From positions 1-45,292 of the forward strand of contig JAHHRR010000013.1 in the NCBI GenBank assembly GCA_020025655.1: a stretch of 45,292 nucleotides of DNA, given 5' to 3'. Shown here in pieces: positions 8,508 to 16,075 of the stretch. This stretch comes from Oscillospiraceae bacterium (GTDB lineage: Bacteria > Bacillota > Clostridia > Oscillospirales > Oscillospiraceae). The translations under genes and the position numbers were made by a program. The notes below the pieces were generated by a model. The model worked only from the letters and a program-made list of their open reading frames with translations, searched no databases and was not told where the DNA came from. Numbering within the stretch: the stretch's first letter is position 1; every line of letters starts with the position of its first letter.

Positions 8508-8993
8508 TTATGCCATTTCCTCAGGGCTGAGCATACGCTCGCACTTAGAGGTGAAAAGTATACCATCGAGATGGTCAATTTCATGAGCAAAGCAGCGTGC
8601 AGTAAGGCCTGTGCCCTCTACCTCAAACCATTCGCCGTAACGATCCTGTGCTCTTACCTTAACATTCATCGGACGGGTAACCATTCCGAACTCTTCGGGA
8701 ACGCTGAGGCAGCCTTCGGGGCCTGTCTGAGTGCCGGACTGCTCTATAATTTCAGGGTTAATGAGCTCAATAATGTATTCATCTTCATCGGGCTCAACAT
8801 TAGTCTCTATAACAATAACTGCTCTTTTAAGAATACCAACCTGAGGAGCAGCAAGTCCAACTCCGTTTGCCTTTAAAAGAGTATCTGCCATATCATCAAG
8901 GAGCTGATGAAGTCTGGGATTGAACTCAGTTACGGTGCGGCAGACTTTGTGCAGAACCGGTTCTTCTTTGGTCATGATATTTCTAAGTGCCAT
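8508..8993 (-). CDS. def: Peptide deformylase
   Basis: Removes the N-formyl group from nascent proteins. From the ATG at 8993 it is 161 residues with all three family motifs: GVGLAAPQ (44-51), EGCLSVPE (93-100) and HEIDH (127-131); Cys95, His127 and His131 bind the metal. An in-frame upstream extension to 9026 exists, but the ATG at 8993 has GGAG seven bases upstream and gives the normal start MALRNIM. The region just upstream forms a small hairpin also found before rpoZ (see 9000-9022). It is the usual neighbour of priA and fmt. Confidence 0.96.
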   Translation of the reverse strand: MALRNIMTKEEPVLHKVCRTVTEFNPRLHQLLDDMADTLLKANGVGLAAPQVGILKRAVIVIETNVEPDEDEYIIELINPEIIEQSGTQTGPEGCLSVPEEFGMVTRPMNVKVRAQDRYGEWFEVEGTGLTARCFAHEIDHLDGILFTSKCERMLSPEEMA

Positions 8994-8999
8994 ATTAAA

Positions 9000-9022
9000 T
9001 CTCCATTCTGCCGTAAAACGGC
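9000..9022 (-). promoter_or_regulatory. Hairpin plus Shine-Dalgarno motif before def
   Basis: On the minus strand a five-base-pair hairpin (GCCGT, loop TTT, ACGGC) is followed without a gap by AGAATGGAGA, whose GGAG lies seven bases before the def ATG. The same arrangement, with the same bases from the hairpin foot through the ribosome-binding site, occurs before rpoZ at 11580-11603. It could place the ribosome site next to a stem for translational control. Function is inferred only. Confidence 0.5.
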
Positions 9023-9025
9023 TCA

Positions 9026-11272
9026 TTAGTCCATGGGGTCATTATCCGCAAAAACGGAAACACCTTTAAAGCGCTTATCCCCGCTGCATTCTATGATAAT
9101 CTGAGAGATAACACTTCTTATCTCAGATGACGCTTTACAGCTTATATTTATTCTGTATCTGTATCTGTTATTGACCTTCACCACCGCAAGCGGTGTCGGG
9201 CCAAACACCTCAAGTTCATGTGCAACGCTTGAATTTTCAAGCAGCTGTTTAGCGAAGCGGCAGGTATTATAAACCTGCACCTCATCCTGTCCTGAGGCTG
9301 TTATTGCTAAAAAATCCGTAAACGGCGGAGCATTCTGCAGCTTGCGCATCTGAATTTCAGAAATGTAGAAATCCTCATAATCCTGCTTTGCTGCCTGAAC
9401 AATAGTTTCATTTTCAGGAGTGAATGTCTGAATGACTGCTCTTCCCGGCTTATCACCACGTCCGCTTCTGCCCACGACCTGAGTTATAAGGGAGAAGGTT
9501 CTCTCTCCTGCCCGATAATCTCCGGCATAAAGGCTCTGATCCGCAGAAATTACGCCAACAAGGGTAACATTTTCAAAATTCAGTCCCTTTGTGACCATTT
9601 GGGTTCCAACCATTATAGGAATATTTTCGTTTTTAAATTTATCAAAAAGCTCTTCATGCGAACCGGCCGGTGCTACCGTGTCAGTATCCATTCTCAGAAC
9701 TTCTGTATCGGGAAACAGCTGATGAAGTTCCTCTTCAACCAGCTGTGTGCCTGCACCTATATGCTTCAGAATACCTCCGCATTCAGGGCAGCAGCTGTCG
9801 AGCTTTCTGGAATATCCGCAGTAATGACACATAAGCCTGTCATTTACGCTGTGGTAGGTAAGAGAAACGCTGCAGCGAGGGCACTTATAAGTGTAACCGC
9901 AATCACCGCAGGAAATAAGCTTATGGGTTCCTCTCCGGTTTATAAAAAGTATGCTTTGCTCTCCCCGGGAAATATTTTCCCGCAGAGAATCCTCAAGATA
10001 ACGGCTGATATTGCTGCCGTTACCATGCCTCAGTTCACGTTTCATATCAACGATCTGAACCTCAGGCAAATCCTTTTCATTATACCGGTTATTAAGTGCA
10101 AAATAGGAATACGCTCCTGTCTCAGCCTTATATCTGCTGCACACATCAGGCGTTGCAGAGCCAAGCAGAAGCAGGCAATGTTCCTTGAAGCAGCGGAATT
10201 TTGCTACTTCAATGGCATTATATCGGGGAGTATTTTCTGATTTATAGGTTTCTTCCTGTTCCTCATCTATAATCACTATACCCAGATTTTCCAGTGGTGC
10301 AAACACAGCACTTCTTGTTCCTATGACAAGCTTTGCCTTTCCGCACTTGATTCTCTTCCACTCGTCATATCTTTCTCCGGTAGAGAGGCTGCTGTGAAGT
10401 ACAGCTACTGTATCTCCGAAGTGTGAAGAGAAGGTCTGAATCATCTGAGGAGTCAGGGCAATTTCGGGTACCAGAAGCATTGCCGTTTTACCCTTATCCA
10501 AGGCTCTTCTTATAAGGTGGATGTAAACGCTTGTTTTTCCGCTGCCGGTAACACCAAACAGCAGCGCAGCCTGAGCTTTTTCGGAGTCAGCCAATGCGGA
10601 AAGGCCATTGAAAGCCTGGCTCTGCTCATCATTAAGCACCGGCAAAGGCAGTATTTCGTCTACTATTATGTCCGGCCGCCTGTAAACCTCTTTTTTAAAA
10701 AGTTCAACCACCTCTGAGTTGCATAGTGCTTTCAGTGATGGTCTTGAAGCGCCGGTAAACCTTAGAAGCTCATTGCTGGGAAGGCACTCAAAGCCGCAAA
10801 GCATTTCTATAAGATTAGCCTGCTGAGGTGATCGCCTTCGCTTGTTATCGGCAATAATCTGTGCATCCTCAGGAGAGATTGCTAGCCTTGCCATTTCAAT
10901 ATATTTGTCATTAACACGGCGTTTTCCGCTTTCATCAAACCATAGTCCTGCTGGGAGCATGGCTTTAACCGCATCATACACCGTGCAGAAAAAGCGTTCC
11001 CTCATAAAAAGGGCAAGCTTAATCTGTTCCTGACTTAAAAGCGGGGTATCATCCAACACCGAGATAATACTTTTAAGCTTTTTATAGTCGCTGCTCTCAC
11101 TGAGAGCCAGAATTACGCCTTCACTCCTTCGATTACCTCTGGAGAAGGGCACATACACTCTGACACCGGGAACCGCTTTGTCTGCCAGTTCCTCAGGAAT
11201 CAGATAGTCATACGGCCTGTCTATCTGATATACAGCAGCCGAAACCGCAATTTTTGCCACCTTAACAGACAC
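9026..11272 (-). CDS. priA: Primosomal replication restart helicase PriA
   Basis: A 748-residue 3'-5' helicase that reloads the replisome at stalled forks. The N-terminal 3'BD domain (about 1-105) is followed by a winged helix and the SF2 helicase core with Walker A GVTGSGKTS (near residue 240) and the Walker B box IIDEEQEETYK. The cysteine-rich zinc insert is complete (CGDCGYTYKCPRC ... CHYCGYSRKLDSCCPECGG). The downstream helicase motifs QMVTKGLNF and QVVGRSGRG are present. It lies between rpoZ and def, a common Firmicutes order (gmk-rpoZ-priA-def-fmt). Confidence 0.96.
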   Translation of the reverse strand: MSVKVAKIAVSAAVYQIDRPYDYLIPEELADKAVPGVRVYVPFSRGNRRSEGVILALSESSDYKKLKSIISVLDDTPLLSQEQIKLALFMRERFFCTVYDAVKAMLPAGLWFDESGKRRVNDKYIEMARLAISPEDAQIIADNKRRRSPQQANLIEMLCGFECLPSNELLRFTGASRPSLKALCNSEVVELFKKEVYRRPDIIVDEILPLPVLNDEQSQAFNGLSALADSEKAQAALLFGVTGSGKTSVYIHLIRRALDKGKTAMLLVPEIALTPQMIQTFSSHFGDTVAVLHSSLSTGERYDEWKRIKCGKAKLVIGTRSAVFAPLENLGIVIIDEEQEETYKSENTPRYNAIEVAKFRCFKEHCLLLLGSATPDVCSRYKAETGAYSYFALNNRYNEKDLPEVQIVDMKRELRHGNGSNISRYLEDSLRENISRGEQSILFINRRGTHKLISCGDCGYTYKCPRCSVSLTYHSVNDRLMCHYCGYSRKLDSCCPECGGILKHIGAGTQLVEEELHQLFPDTEVLRMDTDTVAPAGSHEELFDKFKNENIPIMVGTQMVTKGLNFENVTLVGVISADQSLYAGDYRAGERTFSLITQVVGRSGRGDKPGRAVIQTFTPENETIVQAAKQDYEDFYISEIQMRKLQNAPPFTDFLAITASGQDEVQVYNTCRFAKQLLENSSVAHELEVFGPTPLAVVKVNNRYRYRINISCKASSEIRSVISQIIIECSGDKRFKGVSVFADNDPMD

Positions 11273-11305
11273 AGGCGCACCACCTTTAACTCATATAATT
11301 CAAAA

Positions 11306-11374
11306 CAGCGGCAGCTTAAGGGCGAAGCAATGCATAAAATGCATTTGCTTTTCATGCCCTCTCAGCCCCCGCTG
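11306..11374 (-). other. Long imperfect hairpin between rpoZ and priA
   Basis: A 69-base segment starting four bases after the rpoZ stop can fold into one extended stem: CAGCGG with CCGCTG at the base, GGGC with GCCC in the middle, and AGCAAATGCAT with ATGCATTGCT (one bulge) at the top around a TTT loop. Only TTTT follows the stem, so it is a poor intrinsic terminator. It may slow polymerase, protect the 3' end of the upstream message or lower priA expression. Confidence 0.5.
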
Positions 11375-11378
11375 ATTT

Positions 11379-11573
11379 TCACTTATTATTTATAGTAAGA
11401 TCTCCGGTGTAAACCTCTTTGATAGCGGTGGAAACGGGCTTCTCATCCAAAGGAATCTGATTTTCCTCAGCCTCAGCAGAAATCTCTCTAGCTCTCTTGG
11501 CAACAAGATTTACAAGCTGATAACGGCTTCCGACTTTTTCAACCAGATCTGCCACGGGGGGATAAAGCATCAT
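11379..11573 (-). CDS. rpoZ: RNA polymerase omega subunit
   Basis: The 64-residue omega subunit, which helps RNA polymerase assembly. The family core is clear: PPVADLVEKVGSRYQLVNL, VAKRAREI and a C-terminal PVSTAIKEVYTGDL. Two ATGs occur in tandem; the first is used here because its distance to GGAG (seven bases) equals that in def. It lies directly downstream of gmk, the standard arrangement in Firmicutes. The sequence between gmk and rpoZ is rich in hairpins. Confidence 0.94.
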   Translation of the reverse strand: MMLYPPVADLVEKVGSRYQLVNLVAKRAREISAEAEENQIPLDEKPVSTAIKEVYTGDLTINNK

Positions 11574-11579
11574 AATAAT

Positions 11580-11603
11580 TCTCCATTCTGCCGCATAAGC
11601 GGC
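11580..11603 (-). promoter_or_regulatory. Hairpin plus Shine-Dalgarno motif before rpoZ
   Basis: On the minus strand, GCCGC-TTAT-GCGGC forms a five-base-pair hairpin abutting AGAATGGAGA; GGAG is seven bases from the first rpoZ ATG. The layout matches the motif upstream of def at 9000-9022, with different loop bases and a compensating change in the stem (T:A in def, C:G here). Confidence 0.5.
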
Positions 11604-11617
11604 AACTAAAATATATT

Positions 11618-11645
11618 GGGCTTAAAGCCCGGAAGGGTTCCGGGC
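11618..11645 (-). other. Two overlapping alternative hairpins between gmk and rpoZ
   Basis: In transcript order, GCCCGGAA-CCC-TTCCGGGC (11645-11627) can form an eight-base-pair hairpin. Its last four bases GGGC are also the first arm of GGGCTT-T-AAGCCC (11630-11618). The two stems cannot form together. The first is followed by only TTTAAG, so it is a weak terminator. The pair could be an attenuator-like switch or simply the gmk 3' end. Confidence 0.45.
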
Positions 11646-11666
11646 CCCAGCCATAATAAACTAAAA

Positions 11667-12266
11667 TCAGGTATTCTTGAGAATATCTTTTCTGTCTGCA
11701 AATTTGCAGTGTTCTGCTGTAATAATTGCGGAAAATTCTGCTGCCGCTCTGTCGGCATCATCATTTACAATGAGGTAATCATAAAAATCAGCCTCTTCGT
11801 ATTCCTGACGGGCTCTTATAAGGCGGGCCTCAACAGCTCTTTGGGTCTCAGTGCCACGCTTTTCAAGTCTGTTCCTAAGTTCATCAAGAGAGGGAGGAAC
11901 AATAAAGATCATAAGTGCTTCAGGCATTTTCTCATGAATCTGTCTTGCACCCTGAACTTCAATATCCAGAAGTACATTCATGCCGCTCTCAAGCTTCTGC
12001 TCGACGTAGGCTTTGGGAGTGCCGTAAGAGTTGGCCACATACTCAGCGTGCTCTAAGAGCTCATCATTTTCGACCATCTCTCTGAATCTGTCAAGGTCGA
12101 CAAAGAAATATTCCTTACCATCGACCTCACCGGGTCTGGGTTTGCGGGTAGTTACAGAGGTAGAAAAACATACATCACTTCGATTTTCAATTGCCTTAAA
12201 AACGACTGTACTTTTTCCTGCACCGGAAGGGCCGGAAATAACTATAAGTTTGCCTTTTTCATTCAT
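11667..12266 (-). CDS. gmk: Guanylate kinase
   Basis: Phosphorylates GMP to GDP with ATP. The 199 residues have the P-loop GPSGAGKST (12-20), the GMP-binding segment TSVTTRKPRPGEVDGKEYFF, and the lid region with arginines (RLEKRGTE...). It overlaps the end of remA by eight bases. The order yicC-remA-gmk-rpoZ is conserved in Bacillus and Clostridia. Confidence 0.97.
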   Translation of the reverse strand: MNEKGKLIVISGPSGAGKSTVVFKAIENRSDVCFSTSVTTRKPRPGEVDGKEYFFVDLDRFREMVENDELLEHAEYVANSYGTPKAYVEQKLESGMNVLLDIEVQGARQIHEKMPEALMIFIVPPSLDELRNRLEKRGTETQRAVEARLIRARQEYEEADFYDYLIVNDDADRAAAEFSAIITAEHCKFADRKDILKNT

Positions 12267-12525
12267 TTGCCTTACCTACTTCCTCTTCTGATTTTTCTTC
12301 AAAACGCAGCGCCAGTGTTTCCGGCGGGAGCGCTGATAAGACTACATTACCGCTGTCCATTATTATAACTGACCTTGTGCTTCTGCCGAAGGAGGCATCA
12401 ATTAAAAGTCCCTTTTCTCTGACATCCTGAACCATTCGTTTAATTGGCGCAGACTCCGGGCTTACTATGGAAATAACTCTCTCGGCTGAAATGAGATTTC
12501 CAAATCCTATTCCCACAAGCTTCAA
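12259..12525 (-). CDS. remA: RemA-family DNA-binding regulator (DUF370)
   Basis: An 88-residue DUF370 protein starting MKLVGIGFGNLISAERVISI and containing RSVIIMDSGNVVLSAL, both family signatures. In B. subtilis RemA is a DNA-binding activator of matrix and osmoprotection genes that forms ring-like oligomers. Here its role may differ; in Clostridia the gene is widely conserved next to yicC and gmk whether or not biofilm genes exist. The C-terminus extends as an acidic tail (EEKSEEEVGKANE) beyond the core and overlaps gmk. Confidence 0.9.
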   Translation of the reverse strand: MKLVGIGFGNLISAERVISIVSPESAPIKRMVQDVREKGLLIDASFGRSTRSVIIMDSGNVVLSALPPETLALRFEEKSEEEVGKANE

Positions 12526-12536
12526 GATATCTCTCC

Positions 12537-13415
12537 TTACTCTATGTTCTGAATCTGCTCACGAATCTTTTCGATTTCAGATTTAAGGTCAACAACCGTA
12601 TGAGCAATATCGGAATTCTGGCACTTGGAGCCGATTGTATTTGCTTCACGATTGAATTCCTGAATAAGAAAATCGATCTTTCTGCCGGTAGGTGAATTGC
12701 CGTTAACCATGGTTTTGAGCTGAGACATATGGCTTCTGAGTCTGACAGTCTCCTCATCCACTGCGATATGGTCTGCAAAAACAGCAGCCTCAGCAAGAAT
12801 TCTGTTCTCATCAACGCCTGCGCTGCCCAGAACCTCTGCCATCTTCTGCTCAAGTCTCTTTCTGTACTCTGCAACGGTTTCGGGGGCCTTGGTTTCCACT
12901 GTTGTAACAAGAGCATCAATTGTATCGAGTCTGTTGAGAACATCCTCTCTGAGCTTTGCTCCCTCACGCTCACGCATTGCATCAAAGTCGCAGAGAGCCT
13001 GTTCAGCTATTGCAGCAATGCCGGCAGTAATTGCCTCGGCATCCATATCCTTCTTCTCGACGGTGAGAACGTCGGGGAAACGTGCAACGCTCATAGCTGT
13101 CATATCATTGGGGAGCTTGTACTCCTGAGCGATATGAGAAAGAGCTTCAATATAGCCCTTCAAAAGGGCCTCATTTACCTTGACATTCATCTCTTCTGTT
13201 TCAGAAGCGTCAACGCTCACGAAAACATCCACCTTACCGCGGCTTATGTGAGACTGAACCACAGATTTAACTGCGTCCTCTGCAAACAGAAAGCTTCTGG
13301 GCATTCTGACAGAAGTGTCAAGATAACGGTTATTTACACTTTTAAGTTCTACTGTAATTTCAAGGGCTTCAACAGTGCCTTTGGCACTGCCGTAGCCGGT
13401 CATGCTTTTAATCAT
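12537..13415 (-). CDS. YicC/YloC family endoribonuclease
   Basis: A 292-residue protein with the family start MIKSMTGYGSAKG and the C-terminal DUF1732 region (KIDFLIQEFNREANTIGSKCQNSDI...VDLKSEIEKIREQIQN). YicC in E. coli and YloC in B. subtilis are endoribonucleases that affect RNA decay. Its start overlaps the stop of the RseC-like gene by four bases. It is the first of the conserved yicC-remA-gmk-rpoZ set. Confidence 0.93.
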   Translation of the reverse strand: MIKSMTGYGSAKGTVEALEITVELKSVNNRYLDTSVRMPRSFLFAEDAVKSVVQSHISRGKVDVFVSVDASETEEMNVKVNEALLKGYIEALSHIAQEYKLPNDMTAMSVARFPDVLTVEKKDMDAEAITAGIAAIAEQALCDFDAMREREGAKLREDVLNRLDTIDALVTTVETKAPETVAEYRKRLEQKMAEVLGSAGVDENRILAEAAVFADHIAVDEETVRLRSHMSQLKTMVNGNSPTGRKIDFLIQEFNREANTIGSKCQNSDIAHTVVDLKSEIEKIREQIQNIE

Positions 13416-13837
13416 ACTCTCTCCGAACCTTCCTGATAATCAACTATATCAAAAGTAATAGGATTTTTTTCTTTCCATTTCTTGTAAGTTAAAATCAGTA
13501 CAACTGCACCTACTGCAAGGCCAAAGAAGCTGAAGAAAATACGCAGTCCCTCGCTTGCACTTAAAGCAGCAGCAATTGCATAGCCTGCAATAAACAGAAT
13601 TAGCGGCATTACATAAACCAGCATTGCAGCGCTGAAAACTCTGGAGGACTTACTGGCTATGACAACTCTGTCTCCGGGCTTTGCCTTAATGCAGTTAAAA
13701 GCCGGTGTTTTAAGCTGGCTGTCAAACATACAGCTCTCACAGTTGCCGCAGTTTGCACCGCAGGCAGTGCCTCTGGTAACTACTACCTCGGCCATATTTT
13801 CGTCTAAGATTCTTGTTACAATTGCATCTTGTGTCAT
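13412..13837 (-). CDS. RseC/SoxR-reducing family membrane protein
   Basis: A 141-residue protein with an N-terminal cysteine cluster CGANCGNCESC (Cys26, 30, 33, 36) followed by two membrane helices (about 65-90 and 95-115). This is the layout of the RseC/RsxC-associated SoxR-reducing family, probably linked to electron transfer at the membrane. No rnf genes are present in the window, so the redox partner is not shown. It follows cdaR by three bases and overlaps yicC by four, so it is part of the long operon. Confidence 0.8.
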   Translation of the reverse strand: MTQDAIVTRILDENMAEVVVTRGTACGANCGNCESCMFDSQLKTPAFNCIKAKPGDRVVIASKSSRVFSAAMLVYVMPLILFIAGYAIAAALSASEGLRIFFSFFGLAVGAVVLILTYKKWKEKNPITFDIVDYQEGSERV

Positions 13838-13840
13838 ATA

Positions 13841-15097
13841 TTACGCCTTTCTGATTTCTACGGAAACCGGGTTCTTTCCTATGGCTCCAACGGTTGCGCT
13901 GTCGCCGATATAAATTTTTGCTTCCGGCATATATGTGCCGGTAGATTCCTTAAAGTCTGCCAGATCAACAACCGCTCTGAGGCTTTCGGGTTTAATCTTA
14001 TCAAGCTCGCTGGGTACACCTCGGATTGTTACATCAATAGTTTCAGAGAGAATCTGTACATCTGATCCCTCGGCAGCATTTACATACGATATATTTTTGA
14101 CCTTGAATACTCTGGTTTCCAATCCTGTAATCTCAATTGTAACCTTTGCCTCACTTACACCTGTAAGATTTTTAAGCTCATTATCAAGCGGAATCACATA
14201 AGTCTCGGACAATGTCGCCGCAAAATCGGTGAGGTCGATGGTATCCAGAACAATTCTGTTAATACCGGCCAGAATTGAAGAGTCACCGGCAAGAGTAATG
14301 CTCGGAGGTTCAATCTTAATCTTTGTATTTGAATTAAGCGCTCCGGCGCCCTCAATGAGATCAACGCCCAAAGCAACATCTTTAATTTCAAGCAAAGGCA
14401 GAGTAGCTTTTACTGTGTCATTTGAAACGAAGATATTTTCCATCGAGCACGGCTCGCCGTCAGCATTCATAAGTGTGAATGCCGAATCAACCGAATATGT
14501 GCTGGAAACGGTTACATCCTTACCGAATGTGACCCATGCGTAATCTACATCCTTAAGATAAGACTCTGCACCGGAAACGGTAATAGTAGAGGGCTCAAAT
14601 ATCGGAGTTTCTGCAGTGTGATTTTCAGCCAGCTCACCTTCAAAGCCGCCTCGTACCTGAACGGTCTTTGAAACCAGCTGAGAAACCATAAAGTTTACAG
14701 TATTGGGAGTGCTTCTCACAACCCTGACACCGGTTTTATCAATTCCGTCAGGGAAAGAAATATAATAGGGCTGAGATGTGTATGCAGCCTGAGTAAGCTT
14801 GCTGACGTCGATTTTAGCTACGAGGTCAGATGACGAAAGGCTGCCCACAACTCTTCTGGGGCCTACCAGATTGACATTTACAGTATTGGTGTCCAGGTCC
14901 GTAATAATAAGATTACGGGATTCTCTCAGGATATCTTCTCCCTCAAGCTCTACCCTGACACCGTAAAAAGTCTGATTGTGTTCCTCTTTATCCACGTCTG
15001 TAACATAGATCCAGATAGCAATAGAAGCAAGAAGAGAAATTACAATCCAGAAAGTTCTGCTGTCATATATTTTCTTCATCAGACTTTTCTTCTTCAT
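13841..15097 (-). CDS. cdaR: CdaR, YbbR-domain regulator of diadenylate cyclase
   Basis: A 418-residue protein with one N-terminal membrane helix (about 12-30, TFWIVISLLASIAIWIYV) and an extracytoplasmic part made of successive YbbR-like beta domains. CdaR binds and modulates CdaA, the c-di-AMP synthase. Its start overlaps the end of cdaA by 35 bases, an unusually long overlap; an internal ATG at codon 7 (15079) would shorten it. The usual third partner glmM is not adjacent here. Confidence 0.92.
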   Translation of the reverse strand: MKKKSLMKKIYDSRTFWIVISLLASIAIWIYVTDVDKEEHNQTFYGVRVELEGEDILRESRNLIITDLDTNTVNVNLVGPRRVVGSLSSSDLVAKIDVSKLTQAAYTSQPYYISFPDGIDKTGVRVVRSTPNTVNFMVSQLVSKTVQVRGGFEGELAENHTAETPIFEPSTITVSGAESYLKDVDYAWVTFGKDVTVSSTYSVDSAFTLMNADGEPCSMENIFVSNDTVKATLPLLEIKDVALGVDLIEGAGALNSNTKIKIEPPSITLAGDSSILAGINRIVLDTIDLTDFAATLSETYVIPLDNELKNLTGVSEAKVTIEITGLETRVFKVKNISYVNAAEGSDVQILSETIDVTIRGVPSELDKIKPESLRAVVDLADFKESTGTYMPEAKIYIGDSATVGAIGKNPVSVEIRKA

Positions 15098-15950
15098 TCT
15101 TGTTCACCTTGAAAAATTTCTTAATAGTATCTATCCAGCTGGTAGATTTATTTACTTCATTTTCGTCAACGACAAGTTCCTTATGAAGTATCTTATCCAG
15201 CATTGCAGCTGTAAGATGTCTTTTAAGCATACCCTCAACTGCAACAGAGATAGAGCCTGTCTCCTCTGAAACAATAACGACCACCGCATCTGACTGCTCA
15301 CTGAGTCCTATACCTGCACGGTGTCTCATTCCCAGATCCTTACTGAGGTTTGTGCTCTGGGTAAGCGGCAGCACGCAGCCTGCCGCAGCAATTCTTGCAT
15401 CACGCATAATAACTGCGCCGTCGTGGAGAGGAGCTTTATTATAGAACAGATTCTTTATAAGTTCGGCGGTAATGTCCGCATTGACAATAGTTCCGGTAGT
15501 CATTATGTTATCAAGACTTACATTTCTCTCAAAAATCATAAGTGCACCGGTTCTTGAAGCTGACATATCAGTGCAGGCCATAACAATTTGAGCGATTGCA
15601 GTCTCAAATGCAGTACCGGAAACCTTCCTTGAAGAAGTAAACCGGCTGCCCATTCTTTCCAGAATACGCCGCAGTTCCGGCTGGAACAGAATAAGAAGTG
15701 CAATTAGGCCTAGCTCAACCGCTTTCCGCAATATAAAGTTTATCATTGTAAGATGCAGAAGGTCCGAAACCATAAACACAATGAGCACCACAATAATGCC
15801 CTTTGCAAGGTTATAGGAATTCGTTTTTCTTACGAAGCGGATTGCCTTATAAATAAGGTAGGCGACTATAAGGATGTCGATTACATCTGCTGCGCCTATG
15901 GTCGCCATTAAGTTTAAAGTACGCCTGAAAGCGTTACTGATTGCTTCCAT
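15063..15950 (-). CDS. cdaA: Membrane diadenylate cyclase CdaA
   Basis: Makes cyclic di-AMP from two ATP; c-di-AMP controls potassium, osmolyte balance and wall homeostasis. The 295 residues have three N-terminal membrane helices (about 20-95), then the DAC domain with catalytic DGA at 177-179 (LHDGAVIM) and RHR at 209-211 (GMRHRAGIGLSE). A charged C-terminal tail overlaps cdaR. It is the first gene of the long operon; a promoter-like pair lies at 16015-16043. Confidence 0.96.
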   Translation of the reverse strand: MEAISNAFRRTLNLMATIGAADVIDILIVAYLIYKAIRFVRKTNSYNLAKGIIVVLIVFMVSDLLHLTMINFILRKAVELGLIALLILFQPELRRILERMGSRFTSSRKVSGTAFETAIAQIVMACTDMSASRTGALMIFERNVSLDNIMTTGTIVNADITAELIKNLFYNKAPLHDGAVIMRDARIAAAGCVLPLTQSTNLSKDLGMRHRAGIGLSEQSDAVVVIVSEETGSISVAVEGMLKRHLTAAMLDKILHKELVVDENEVNKSTSWIDTIKKFFKVNKNEEEKSDEENI

Positions 15951-16014
15951 AATAATTCCCCGTTTAAAATAGCTTTATATGTGTCTGCATACCTCCACAT
16001 ATACTTATCACTGT

Positions 16015-16043
16015 ATTATAAAACATTTTTCAAGAAAACGCAA
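16015..16043 (-). promoter_or_regulatory. Predicted sigma-A promoter of cdaA operon
   Basis: Minus strand: -35 TTGCGT (16043-16038), 17-base spacer, -10 TATAAT (16020-16015), about 65 bases before the cdaA ATG. The -10 is consensus; the -35 matches at four of six bases. Confidence 0.55.
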
Positions 16044-16075
16044 CAAGTCAGGGAAATATATTGTATAAATTTCCT

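Noticed and set aside
16021..16075. Weak inverted repeat AGGAAAT/ATTTCCCT after the cysteine desulfurase gene
   Set aside because: The stem is short and A-T rich with no T run, so it is not credible as a terminator.
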